This document shows, in pieces, positions 20,001 through 27,541 of a stretch of 64,000 nt of DNA. Position 1 is the stretch's first letter, and the number at the start of each line of letters is the position of its first letter. Made by a program: the position numbers and the translations under genes. Source of the DNA: Bacteroidia bacterium (lineage in GTDB: Bacteria; Bacteroidota; Bacteroidia; J057); the NCBI GenBank assembly GCA_033391075.1, contig JAWPMV010000001.1, positions 868,001 through 932,000 of the forward strand, in the 5' to 3' direction. The notes below the pieces were generated by a model, which was not told where the DNA came from, made no database searches, and saw nothing but the letters and a program-made list of their open reading frames with translations.

Positions 20001-20082
20001 ATCCTTTTTGCTGTGCAAAGAGGAAAGTGCTTAAAAACAGGCTGGAAATCAGAAAAAGAAGTATGCGTGAATAGCCCTGCAT
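17041..20082 (-). CDS. Two-component propeller/Y_Y_Y sensor histidine kinase, LytS type
   Basis: A 1013-residue membrane sensor. A signal peptide (about 1-23) is followed by some fourteen reg_prop repeats of the type GALWIGTQSGGISRFDG that form periplasmic beta-propellers, then a Y_Y_Y immunoglobulin-like domain (PNLPSGNYSFQVKAVNGDG). One membrane segment (about 758-777) leads to the cytoplasmic LytS-type His_kinase domain with the phosphoacceptor H814 in LQMNPHFLFNALNS and the ATP-binding ITDNGVGRKKA. No LytTR response regulator gene lies next to it, so it is an orphan kinase here. A terminator-like hairpin just before the start codon may attenuate it. Confidence 0.92.
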   Translation of the reverse strand: MQGYSRILLFLISSLFLSTFLFAQQKGFSSYSLKDGLPQSKINTVLEDSRGALWIGTQSGGISRFDGKQFINYNSQDGLINNHILHLFEDKEGILWIGTIAGISLYDGREFKNLQIKGDEKRKIHQIWQDEKSRMWIGTDRGAYLYAEGEWEKVDPENKHRIAEVSSFQKDKNGAIWLGHSRGLLRILGNEIKEYTPKEGLNSRNIRAIDTDPEGNIWIGSFLGGIHRFDGRKFVPQFIETPVHEGFITDIHFDREGNLWVASQDEGMARCNIQKGSLEFYDRKQGLASNHISQVIDDSWGNIWAASLGGGISKFSNRKFIHYGKENGLRSSDIISFEMDAKDRIWLGSAERGFYIMDERWFTHFDAQSGFQNVGVKKIFRDKEDRMWLGTLNRGLALYSDSLIRFFSNKNGFRANIIQDIAQDSKGNLWIASKYNGIYRIRPYTDSTGIQLEIKAFQQEEGLLSNRIEDLHIDNRKRIWYATADKGLGFIEKDSLYGKLPKEILANTHIKVLAEDNKGYLWLGTANQGIYHMYLYDKKFNLKNNRKALSSDDINFILADGNDALWIGTESGLDRVNLDFERNFTEQRHFGRKEGLEDVEINQHAAFLHEGRLWLGANTGFSIYQAQSSPTESSGPRIYLEQLRLFYEPLQSLAAHAHRMGPWGNVQGELQFEPDENNLSFQFNGIDLNSGGTLRYQYRMDKLEKKWSPLQERNDAAYPNLPSGNYSFQVKAVNGDGQESEILEIPIQIATPIYMRPWFILSSIGLLALFIYLIFRIRLNQVRKIARIDQEKLQIEKDLIQLEQKALRLQMNPHFLFNALNSIQGLIAKEDSKKARYYLAKFSKLMRLVLENSRESMIPLEDEIETLEHYLTVEKFSSGEKFEYSIHCDEEIDPEEILIPPMMIQPFIENSIIHGVAHLQEKGRIEVEFRKIHKRIECYITDNGVGRKKAAAIKSQRAHKHKSTALLVTQERLDILSKGADWGKSIEIVDLQDQAGDSAGTRVILRLPLIKDH

Positions 20083-20089
20083 AAAACAA

Positions 20090-20125
20090 AGATAAAAAAT
20101 GGCAGCAAGATCCTGCCATTTTAAG
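20090..20125 (-). terminator. Terminator-like hairpin before the sensor kinase start
   Basis: AAAATGGCAG at 20096-20105 pairs perfectly with CTGCCATTTT at 20113-20122. On the minus strand the stem is followed by a T-run and lies only 14 bp upstream of the kinase ATG. It could stop antisense read-through from the upstream lipoprotein gene or act as a leader attenuator. Confidence 0.5.
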
Positions 20126-20206
20126 AAATCTTAAGAGAAAACGAAGCTACTGACTAGAAATTTGGATTATAAGAAGTATTTTTAAAAGAAGAGTAATGCT
20201 TGGACT

Positions 20207-20590
20207 ATGAAACTTAGATGTACTCATAATAGTGTCAGGATTCGCTTGAAGAAATCAGACCTGGCCACACTTGCTGAAAAGGGCAGAGTAGAGGAGGTGA
20301 TCCATTTTAGCCCTAAGTCCCGATTGGTGTTTGAATTGATAGTGGGTAAAAGTTATATGGAGGTTAAGGGGGAATTTATCAGTGGTCGCCTGACAGTCAT
20401 CTTGCCGGAAGAGCAAGCTCATGCATGGATAAAATCAACTGCAGTGGGAATAGAAGCTAATCAAGCACTTAATGGTGAAGAAAAGCTACATATCCTGATT
20501 GAAAAAGACTTTCCCTGTAATGACAGGGAAGATGAAGATAAGTCCGATACTTTTTGGGAATTGGCGGAGGATAAGCCGGAGAGCTGTTGA
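20207..20590 (+). CDS. Small conserved hypothetical protein (DUF7009-like)
   Basis: A 127-residue soluble protein beginning MKLRCTHNSVRIRLKKSDL, a start shared, as far as I recall, by a small Bacteroidota-specific family (DUF7009-like). The core looks like a short beta-rich domain (LVFELIVGKSYMEVKGEF, RLTVILPEEQAHAWI) followed by an acidic tail with two cysteines. There is no signal peptide. It stands alone, divergent from the sensor kinase and convergent with a lipoprotein gene. The family assignment is from memory and tentative, and no function is known to me. Confidence 0.65.
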   Translation: MKLRCTHNSVRIRLKKSDLATLAEKGRVEEVIHFSPKSRLVFELIVGKSYMEVKGEFISGRLTVILPEEQAHAWIKSTAVGIEANQALNGEEKLHILIEKDFPCNDREDEDKSDTFWELAEDKPESC

Positions 20591-20602
20591 GAAAATACAG
20601 TT

Positions 20603-20655
20603 TTGTAGTGTTATCGTGCGGGAGTTACAAAAAACCTCAAACGATAACACTACAA
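20603..20655. repeat. GTGTT-rich palindromic repeat, copy B
   Basis: TTGTAGTGTTATCGT (20603-20617) and its exact complement ACGATAACACTACAA (20641-20655) form a 15-bp perfect stem with a 23-nt loop. It lies between two convergent genes, where it could act as a bidirectional transcription barrier, but there is no T-run. The arms share the GTGTT/TAGTGTT words with the copies at 10840, 35594 and 56957. Confidence 0.7.
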
Positions 20656-20666
20656 TACCTTCCCTC

Positions 20667-21248
20667 CTAACTCGGATCCACGACTCCCCGAATATTCCAA
20701 TTGATATTGGCCTCATTGTTTGAGCGGCGGAGCAATCTGTCCCAATTGCCATCGGCATTTTCGAAGAGCCAGTCTCCATTTTGATCTGCCGGACCCGGAT
20801 CACAGCCTATGATCTGATCTTGCTGCCCCGTTTGAAAGCGGATGGCGATCCAGATGTCTTCCTGGGTGATGTCAATGGGGCTATCCAGAATATGGTGATT
20901 CCAACTATTGGTTTCCATACTGGAAGTAACTCCTTTAGAATAAATCAACTCAATAGGAAAACCCTGATCGGTCCCTCTGTAGATTTTTACCGTTGCAGAA
21001 CTAGGCGTATTGAGCAGGTAAAAATAGACCTCTGTCAATTGGCCATTTTGCATATTGGCAGTTTCATCGCTGGTAAATATGGCCGCAGCTTCATAAGTAC
21101 CCGCAGATAAATTGGGGGCAGTCAAATTGGAAGCATCATAGTTGAGAAAGACTAATGGGGCCTCTATAACCGGATCAGAATTATTATTGCCTTCTTCACA
21201 TGCGAAAAGGAAAAAAAGGCTTAAAAAAATCGGGAAAATGTATCTCAT
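20667..21248 (-). CDS. Hypothetical lipoprotein
   Basis: A 193-residue exported lipoprotein with the signal MRYIFPIFLSLFFLFACEEG and lipidated C17. The mature part appears all-beta, with NLSAGTYEAAAIFTSDETA, LTEVYFYLLNTPSSATVKIY and an ending DWLFENADGNWDRLLRRS, a pattern seen in jelly-roll domains of secreted Bacteroidota proteins (comparable to domains that measure or bind external ligands). Family not recognised. It stands alone, with the palindrome copy B at its 3' end. Confidence 0.65.
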   Translation of the reverse strand: MRYIFPIFLSLFFLFACEEGNNNSDPVIEAPLVFLNYDASNLTAPNLSAGTYEAAAIFTSDETANMQNGQLTEVYFYLLNTPSSATVKIYRGTDQGFPIELIYSKGVTSSMETNSWNHHILDSPIDITQEDIWIAIRFQTGQQDQIIGCDPGPADQNGDWLFENADGNWDRLLRRSNNEANINWNIRGVVDPS

Positions 21249-21354
21249 GATTTTCTATATGAATTATTTCTAATGATTTTCAGTTTTTGAATCTATCAAT
21301 CCTTTCTCAAAAGCCAAAGTAAGGCTTAATATTCGTGCCGCCTGAGTAAAGATT

Positions 21355-21367
21355 CGTATATTATACG
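21355..21367. promoter_or_regulatory. 13-bp palindrome upstream of the S9 peptidase gene
   Basis: CGTATA-T-TATACG is a perfect odd-centred palindrome 46 bp before the ATG of the S9 peptidase gene, in the likely promoter region. An AAGCC/GGCTT pairing lies shortly upstream. Role unknown. Confidence 0.25.
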
Positions 21368-21412
21368 CTTCGCAAAATTATCGCGATAAGAACCCCTACA
21401 TAATAACCTAAT

Positions 21413-24256
21413 ATGCGCAGTTTATTAACTACTCTACTACTGAGCCTGTTTAGTTTGGGCTTGGCACAAAGTGAAAAGAAAGCTTTAAGTAATGACGTAT
21501 TTGACAGTTGGAACGTCCTGAGGAGTTCAACGATTTCTCCGGATGGAAAATGGGTTTCCTATGAAATCAATCAACAATTGGGAGATGGAATTTTGCATGT
21601 CCAGGCCTCGGATGCGAGTGCTGATATGGCCATTCCCAGAGGAAGTGGAATCCGCTTTCATCCACAAAATTCCTTTGCAGCCTTCATGATCAAGGCTCAT
21701 TACGATAGCACCCGCAAAGCAAAATTGAAGAAAACCAAAAAGGATAAGATGCCTAAAGATTCATTAGGTATTTGGATCAATGGGCAGTCTGAACTAGTGA
21801 AAGTGCCTCGTGTGAAATCCTTTAAGATGGCAAGTAGCCGCGAAGGTATATCAACTAACTGGATTGCTTATCAGCTAGAAAAGGCTTTACCCCCTCCTAA
21901 AGACACTACCCAAAAAGACAGCACGGAGAAAAAGGCAGAAAAGCCTAAGAAAGCGGCTAAAAAGGGGAAAAAAGGAGGCGATAAGAAAGCCACCATGCTG
22001 GTTTTACATAATGTACTGAGCGGTGACACCCTCCAGATTCCCAAAGTAAGTAGTTATACAAGTTCAGAGGATGGCAGATACTTTGCCATGACTCGGGTGT
22101 ATGGAGATTCGATTGACTCGGTACGGATTGTTCTTTTTGACAGTGAAAGCAAGGAGTTTTCCGATCTCTATGATGATCAGGGCAAAGCTCAAGTGCCTGT
22201 ATTTAGTAAAGACAGCAAGCAGCTGGCATTTTTGGCAAGTACAGATACAGCAAAAGTGAAAGTTTATCAGCTTTTCCATAGAAATATGGATCAGACAATG
22301 AATACTGTAGTAGTCAATCAATCAAGTGCGGCTATGCCTGACAATTGGGCACCAAGTGAGCATGGAAGATTGAGTTTCTCCGAAAAGGGAAATCGCTTGT
22401 TTTTGGGTACAGCTCAAATTCCAGAACCCGAAGCCAAGGATACCCTGATTGATGATGAGAAATACCATGTGGATGTATGGAACTGGAAGGATAAGCGACT
22501 TCAGCCTATGCAAAAGCTTAATGTACAAAGAGACAAGAAGCGCAGCTATCAGGCAATGTATGATATCGCAAATGCTACATTTATCCAATTAGCCAGTGAA
22601 GATTTGCAGCGGGTAAATATGACTTCCAAAGGGGAAGGGAAATGGGCATTGGGCTATGATGGATTGCCTTACCAAAGGGAATCTTCCTGGTCTTTTCCTC
22701 GCAAGCAGGATGTTTATCTGATAAATATGGAAAGCGGCGAAAAGGAACTCCTCATGGAAGGAAGTCAGTATACCTACAGCATTTCTCCCAATGGTACATA
22801 CCTGCTTTGGTACAACTTGGAAGATAGAAACTGGTACGGGATGTCAGTGGCCGACAGAAAATCCATAAATCTGACGGAAGGACTTGAAGTGAATTTCTAT
22901 GATGAAAAATTTGACATTCCTTCAGAGCCCTATCCTTATGGTATTGCTGGATGGTCGGAGAATGATGAATATGTATTCATTGAGGATCGATATGATTTAT
23001 GGAAAATAGATCCGAGTGGAAAAAAGAAAGTGAAAAATTTCACCAAAGGATTTGGCAGAGAGAATAAGATCCGCTTTTCCGTCATGCGAATGGACAGAGA
23101 TCAATTGCACCTGGATGAGTTTCCCCTTTTGAAAGGATTTAATGAAAAGACCAAAGAGGACGGATTCTATTTGTCTACGAAGAAAGGGACCCCTGAAGCT
23201 TTGTTGGTATCAGATCACAGATACGGCTTCCCGCAAAAAGCAACGATTGCTGATCAGCTGGTTTGGACTCGCCAAACCTTTGAAGAGTTTCCTGACCTTT
23301 GGACCAGCGGAACAGATTTTACAGCTGGGAAAAAACTTTCGAATGCCAACCCTCAGCAAGAAGAATACCTCTGGGGAAGTGTAGAACTGGTGTATTGGAA
23401 AGCCTATGATGGTAAAGAGTTGGAAGGGATGCTCTATAAGCCGGAGAATTTCGATCCTAACAAGAAATATCCCATGTTGGTGTATTTCTATGAGCGTTCT
23501 TCTGATCGCCTACATAGTTACTCCATGCCCATGCCGTCTCGCTCGATCATTTATCCCAGCTATTATGCGAGTAATGGATACCTCGTATTTATCCCTAATA
23601 TTGAATACGAAACAGGGCAGCCGGGTCCTGACGCCTATAATGCGGTTGTCAGTGGTACAGAGCATTTGGTGAAAACGCATTCCTTTATAGACAAAGATCG
23701 CATGGGATTGCAGGGCCAAAGCTGGGGAGGGTATCAGACTGCTTACATCATTACCCAAACCGATATGTATACAGCTGCTATGGCTGGTGCACCGGTAAGT
23801 AATATGACCTCCGCATATGGAGGGATTCGCTGGGGAAGTGGAATGAGCCGGATGTTCCAGTATGAGCGTACCCAAAGCCGTTTGGGCGTAACTCTCTGGG
23901 AAGACCGAGAACGTTATTTAAAGAACTCTCCATTGTTCTATGCACCCAATATCACCACGCCTTTGCTCATGATGCACAATGACGCAGACGGGGCTGTACC
24001 CTGGTATCAAGGCATAGAATTCTTTGTTGCGCTACGGAGACTCAATAAGCCGGTTTGGCTGCTGGTCTATAACAATGAGGCGCACAACCTCAGACGTTGG
24101 GCCAATCGTAAGGACCTGGATATTCGGATGAAACAATTCTTCGATCATTATCTGCAGGGAGCTGCTGCTCCGGTTTGGATGGAAGAAGGAGTTCCTGCCG
24201 TTGATAAAGGAAAGAGAAGTGGCTATGAACTGATGGAGATGAGCAAAAGAAAATAA
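21413..24256 (+). CDS. S9 family prolyl oligopeptidase-type peptidase, exported
   Basis: A 947-residue exported serine peptidase. After a signal peptide (about 1-19) comes a beta-propeller-like region, then the alpha/beta hydrolase catalytic domain with the nucleophile S770 in GQSWGGY, the acid D859 in MHNDADGAVP and H891 in NNEAHNLRR. This is the dipeptidyl/acylaminoacyl peptidase arrangement and suggests peptide turnover in the periplasm. A lysine-rich, low-complexity insert (about residues 165-197) interrupts the propeller, which is unusual for the family. The gene ends in a strong terminator at 24278-24312 and is monocistronic. Confidence 0.9.
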   Translation: MRSLLTTLLLSLFSLGLAQSEKKALSNDVFDSWNVLRSSTISPDGKWVSYEINQQLGDGILHVQASDASADMAIPRGSGIRFHPQNSFAAFMIKAHYDSTRKAKLKKTKKDKMPKDSLGIWINGQSELVKVPRVKSFKMASSREGISTNWIAYQLEKALPPPKDTTQKDSTEKKAEKPKKAAKKGKKGGDKKATMLVLHNVLSGDTLQIPKVSSYTSSEDGRYFAMTRVYGDSIDSVRIVLFDSESKEFSDLYDDQGKAQVPVFSKDSKQLAFLASTDTAKVKVYQLFHRNMDQTMNTVVVNQSSAAMPDNWAPSEHGRLSFSEKGNRLFLGTAQIPEPEAKDTLIDDEKYHVDVWNWKDKRLQPMQKLNVQRDKKRSYQAMYDIANATFIQLASEDLQRVNMTSKGEGKWALGYDGLPYQRESSWSFPRKQDVYLINMESGEKELLMEGSQYTYSISPNGTYLLWYNLEDRNWYGMSVADRKSINLTEGLEVNFYDEKFDIPSEPYPYGIAGWSENDEYVFIEDRYDLWKIDPSGKKKVKNFTKGFGRENKIRFSVMRMDRDQLHLDEFPLLKGFNEKTKEDGFYLSTKKGTPEALLVSDHRYGFPQKATIADQLVWTRQTFEEFPDLWTSGTDFTAGKKLSNANPQQEEYLWGSVELVYWKAYDGKELEGMLYKPENFDPNKKYPMLVYFYERSSDRLHSYSMPMPSRSIIYPSYYASNGYLVFIPNIEYETGQPGPDAYNAVVSGTEHLVKTHSFIDKDRMGLQGQSWGGYQTAYIITQTDMYTAAMAGAPVSNMTSAYGGIRWGSGMSRMFQYERTQSRLGVTLWEDRERYLKNSPLFYAPNITTPLLMMHNDADGAVPWYQGIEFFVALRRLNKPVWLLVYNNEAHNLRRWANRKDLDIRMKQFFDHYLQGAAAPVWMEEGVPAVDKGKRSGYELMEMSKRK

Positions 24257-24277
24257 GGCCTCAAAGCCTAAAAAGAG

Positions 24278-24312
24278 TAGCAGGGTCTTTTTTGAAAGAT
24301 CCTGCTATTTTT
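24278..24312 (+). terminator. Rho-independent terminator of the S9 peptidase gene
   Basis: TAGCAGGGTCTTT (24278-24290) pairs with AAAGATCCTGCTA (24295-24307) through one G-T wobble, with a 4-nt loop and five T residues after the stem. It lies 21 bp beyond the stop codon. Confidence 0.88.
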
Positions 24313-24437
24313 ATATCTGTCAAAAATTTTACGGAATTGTACAAATTGCTAAAATGGACCTTGTTTGACCTTTACATTTTAATCAGAAAGGCTTTATTTA
24401 CAGCAAGGCAAAAATTGCGACAATTATCTGAATATAC

Positions 24438-25256
24438 ATGAGAACCGTCCATATAAAGGGGGCTGAAATTCCTGTCATTGGTATGGGAACCTATACAATC
24501 AAGGGTTCAGGCGCAGCAGAGCTTATTGCACAAGCTTTGGAAATGGGCTATACCTATTTGGATAGTGCTCAGATGTATGGAAATGAATCAGACATTAGCA
24601 AGGGCATCAAATTGGCGGGTGCAGAGCGTGAAGATGTATTTGTCCTGACCAAGGTTCATCCCGAGAATACCTATCCCGACAAATTTCTTGAATCCGTTGA
24701 AGAAAGCTTGAGAAATCTGGACCTGGACTATGTGGACCTTTTGCTTATTCATTGGCCCAATCCCAAGGTGCCCGTACAACATGCCATCGCCGAATTGATG
24801 AAAGCTCAGGAAAAGGGCTATGCAAAATTTATCGGAGTCAGCAATTTCAATATCTCTATGATTAAAACGGCTTTGGAAATGGGGGCGGAAATCGTAACCA
24901 ATCAGGTCGAATATCACTGTTTCCTTAATCAGGATAAACTCAAACACTTTTTGCAGGAAAAGGGGATTTCTCTCACTGCATATTCTCCTCTGGGGCAAGG
25001 TATGGTCATAGGAAATCCGGTCTTGAAGGAAATTGGTGAGAAGTACTCCAAAACCGAGGCACAGGTAGCTTTGCGTTGGTTGATTGAGCAGGATCAGGTA
25101 CTGGCGATCCCGCGCAGTTCCAGCAAGGAACGTTTGGCGTCTAATCTGGAAGTATTTGATTTCTGGTTATCGGAAGAAGATCGAAAAGCCATAGATAAAC
25201 TTCGCTTCACAAATCGCAGGATGGTTGACTGGCAATACTCACCGGATTGGGATTGA
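24438..25256 (+). CDS. Aldo/keto reductase
   Basis: NADPH-dependent oxidoreductase of 272 residues with the full TIM-barrel signature: the active-site Asp and Tyr in YLDSAQMYGNES, the Lys in VLTKVHPEN, the His in DLLLIHWPNPKV, and the cofactor-binding IPRSSSKERLASNLEVF near the C-terminus. It matches the 2,5-diketo-gluconate reductase / YvgN-type subgroup that reduces small aldehydes and ketones. Monocistronic by position, with no clear promoter in the short upstream region. The precise substrate is unknown. Confidence 0.9.
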   Translation: MRTVHIKGAEIPVIGMGTYTIKGSGAAELIAQALEMGYTYLDSAQMYGNESDISKGIKLAGAEREDVFVLTKVHPENTYPDKFLESVEESLRNLDLDYVDLLLIHWPNPKVPVQHAIAELMKAQEKGYAKFIGVSNFNISMIKTALEMGAEIVTNQVEYHCFLNQDKLKHFLQEKGISLTAYSPLGQGMVIGNPVLKEIGEKYSKTEAQVALRWLIEQDQVLAIPRSSSKERLASNLEVFDFWLSEEDRKAIDKLRFTNRRMVDWQYSPDWD

Positions 25257-25273
25257 GTAGAACTCTTTTCCAC

Positions 25274-25321
25274 AGGCCTTATTTCCCTTAATCTTTTTTA
25301 ATGTAAATGCGCGTGCAGGCC
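25274..25321. repeat. Palindromic repeat beside IS110, diverged copy
   Basis: The segment AGGCC...ATTTCCCTTAATC...TTAATG..AAATGCGC..AGGCC matches the core of the two repeats at 59223-59297 and 59387-59461, including the TTTCCCTTAAT and AAATGCGC words, and is itself nearly palindromic. It lies about 90-110 bp from the likely IS110 end. The family is therefore dispersed over at least 34 kb. Confidence 0.55.
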
Positions 25322-25409
25322 ATTCTGGACATCGAATGTTTTCTGTACTCAAAAGCTGTCATCACGGCCAAAAGTCGGGACCTCTGGCAAAAACCTATTA
25401 AAGCAAGAA

Positions 25410-26545
25410 ATCCCGGACACCTGATAGGTTCCGGGATGTACTGTAGTAAAAGTCAAATAAAATTGGGATTAAATTGAGTTCTATTTTTAGCTACAGCAAA
25501 AGCCTGCCTTAAGAGTTTATGAGCAACGGCGACTCTAATGACTTTATGATGTTTACCCTTTTGTTTCATATTTTCTACCATAGATTGACAAAGAGGATTT
25601 ACTTTCATCGCGGAAAAGGCTCCCATATAGAGATACTTTCTTGCCAAGGCCTGCCCCATTTTTACGATCCTCTCTTTTCCCTTTACAGAGCTACCCGATG
25701 TGAAAATACGAGGACATAATCCCAAATAAGCGACCAATTGTTTGGCAGACTCAAATCGGCTAAAGTCATGGGTAATACAGATCAACAAACAAGCGGTCTT
25801 AGGTCCTATACCTGGGATGCTCATAAGCGACTGATAGCTTTGTGAACAATGCTCTTTACTAAGGCTGAGCATCTGTTGCTCCAGCCGCTTGATCGAAGCT
25901 TGTAGTTGTTCAATCAGATAAAGCTGCTGACTTCTTACCAAAGGATCCACTATGGGAACTTGATCCATAGCCTCGAACTGATTACGAAGCATCTGGAGCT
26001 GTTTTTGAAATAGGTTAATGCTAGTCAAAAACTGCTGTAAGCGGAGAAAAATAGCCGCTGGAGGCTGCCAGGGCTTAATAAAGCTTCGGTGATCCCGTCC
26101 ATATTGAGCAATTAAGCGCGCGTCTTGCTGATCGGTCTTGGTTCGCCTTAATTGCATCTGACTGTAGCGGCGAATGACCAGGGGATTAACTACACTTAGT
26201 TTAATCCCATGCTGATGTAAACTAAAGGCCAGGGATAAATAATAGGGACCACTTGCTTCCATGACACAGAGATCTCCTTGAGAGAGGACTTCGATAAATT
26301 TACAATGGCCCGAAGCAGTATTGGAATAGCTTTTTACCCAGCTTTTCCCACTATCATTAAGACAGACTACTTCAAAGCTTTTTTTGGCAATGTCGATTCC
26401 ATATACGTTATTATCCATAATCCTATATTTGAGCAGCTCTGATTCGAACTTATCAATCCTACATTCTGGCTCTTAGCCTACTGTACTGTTCTAGTTTTGA
26501 ATCAGAGGGAGAGGGAAACCAACATCCCGGACGGTTTTTTAAACC
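25410..26545 (-). mobile_element. IS110-family insertion sequence (boundaries approximate)
   Basis: A transposase gene of the IS110 family with its flanks. A 10-bp inverted repeat is present, TCCGGGATGT at 25430-25439 beside the transposase stop and ACATCCCGGA at 26522-26531 about 104 bp upstream of its start. The 3' side forms a strong hairpin (ATCCCGGA / TCCGGGAT, 25410-25437). Subterminal inverted repeats of this kind are known in the IS1111 subgroup; the longer noncoding 5' flank is a feature of the IS110 subgroup. The exact ends and the target core were not determinable from one copy. Confidence 0.6.
25453..26418 (-). CDS. IS110 family transposase (DEDD recombinase)
   Basis: A 321-residue transposase with the two domains of the family: an N-terminal DEDD (RuvC-like) domain starting VYGIDIAKKSFEVVCLND, with acidic residues in CVMEASGPYY and RRTKTDQQDARLIAQYG, and the C-terminal Transposase_20 domain with MSIPGIGPKTACLL and FSRFESAKQLVAYLGLCPR. 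The serine of that second domain lies in TSGSSVKGKERIVKMG. The gene is intact and might be active. IS110 recombinases use a bridge RNA encoded in the noncoding end of the element; the 5' flank at 26419-26600 is the place to look. Confidence 0.92.
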   Translation of the reverse strand: MDNNVYGIDIAKKSFEVVCLNDSGKSWVKSYSNTASGHCKFIEVLSQGDLCVMEASGPYYLSLAFSLHQHGIKLSVVNPLVIRRYSQMQLRRTKTDQQDARLIAQYGRDHRSFIKPWQPPAAIFLRLQQFLTSINLFQKQLQMLRNQFEAMDQVPIVDPLVRSQQLYLIEQLQASIKRLEQQMLSLSKEHCSQSYQSLMSIPGIGPKTACLLICITHDFSRFESAKQLVAYLGLCPRIFTSGSSVKGKERIVKMGQALARKYLYMGAFSAMKVNPLCQSMVENMKQKGKHHKVIRVAVAHKLLRQAFAVAKNRTQFNPNFI

Positions 26546-26762
26546 AATGACACTTAACGGATTTATCCCCTCTCCTTTTGCTGCTTATTCAAATACCACA
26601 AACTAAGAATTCTTTTCTTCCCTAGCTCTTAGGCAAGTATAGGATGACAAATTTTTTGTTGGTATCTCAATAATAAGACCAAAAGGCTTAGCCAATAAAA
26701 GAGACCTGATATCATGTCCTAAGACATGTATAAAAAGGAATTGGGATTTCTGCGGCAGACCT
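26419..26762. other. Noncoding flank of the IS110 transposase, possible bridge RNA region
   Basis: A 344-bp stretch without a convincing gene. On the minus strand it precedes the transposase. It contains nested inverted repeats: CTCTGATTCGAACT (26437-26450) against AGTTTTGAATCAGAG (26493-26507), GGAGAGGG (26508-26515) against CCCTCTCC (26568-26575), and GGTTTTTTAAACC at 26533-26545. The structure is compatible with a bridge RNA, but this is an inference. From 26600 to the stop of the TPR gene I see no gene. Confidence 0.35.
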
Positions 26763-27530
26763 CTACTTCCCAAACATCTTTCCCCAGACACTATTAAGTC
26801 TGTCGTAAAGTTTCTCCGCATTTTCATGGTAAGGGTGTCCTTCTTCGGTTGCCAGGAGGCTCAATTCGTGCATGCATTGATCCTTTTCCTCCAGATCAAA
26901 GCAGGCCAGTATTTTGATCCATCTTCCCGCTTCGCCATGCTTAACCGAATCCGCAGAACGCTCAAGATAGGGGAGTGCTTCTTTTGAATTGCCAGAAGCA
27001 TATAGGCTGATGCCGAGATAATGGATAGCGTCAATATTATCCGGACTTTCATTCAGGATTTCCTGAAGGCTTTTGCTTGCCCTTTCAAAATTCCCGGAAT
27101 TATAAGCTTGCATAGCCTGGGAAAAAGGACTGTCCTCATTCCCTCTACTCGTAAATGGATCGGCCTGATATTCGGCAAAGGCCTGTTGGATCAATTGATC
27201 CTTGTTATAGCTATTGCTCATCCATAGGTAGCCTGTGCCGAGAAGGAGCAAGACTACAGCAGCAACTTGAAACCAGATCTCTCTCCAGAGCGGCTTTTTG
27301 AAAGAAACTACCTTCGCCTCGGATTCAATTTCCTGGTCTATACGCTTAAGTTTTTCTTTAACTGCCAGTTGAGCACTTAGCTTCAATAGGCTATGGGTAT
27401 CCTTTTGCAGGATATATTCTTCCTTCAGCTCGGGGTTGGTCTGCAATTCATTCTCAAATTGCATACGCTCATCTTCTGGAAGTATGCCTTCCAAATAAGC
27501 CTCAATTCGTTCAAACATTTGTTCTGCCAT
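26763..27530 (-). CDS. Putative anti-sigma factor with TPR periplasmic domain
   Basis: The 255-residue protein has a short acidic N-terminal cytoplasmic part (FERIEAYLEGILPEDERMQF) like that of Bacteroidota anti-sigma proteins, one membrane segment (about 86-105) and a periplasmic domain with at least two tetratricopeptide repeats (AYNSGNFERASKSLQEIL and IDAIHYLGISLYASGNSKEA). It follows the ECF sigma gene on the same strand with an 11-bp gap, so it probably holds that sigma factor at the membrane. No HXXXCXXC zinc motif is seen. The role is inferred from topology and context. Confidence 0.72.
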   Translation of the reverse strand: MAEQMFERIEAYLEGILPEDERMQFENELQTNPELKEEYILQKDTHSLLKLSAQLAVKEKLKRIDQEIESEAKVVSFKKPLWREIWFQVAAVVLLLLGTGYLWMSNSYNKDQLIQQAFAEYQADPFTSRGNEDSPFSQAMQAYNSGNFERASKSLQEILNESPDNIDAIHYLGISLYASGNSKEALPYLERSADSVKHGEAGRWIKILACFDLEEKDQCMHELSLLATEEGHPYHENAEKLYDRLNSVWGKMFGK

Positions 27531-27541
27531 GAATCCTTTCT

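Noticed and set aside
26603-26827. A 74-codon minus-strand frame near the IS110 flank
   Set aside because: Overlaps the end of the TPR anti-sigma gene in another frame and has no recognisable start context.
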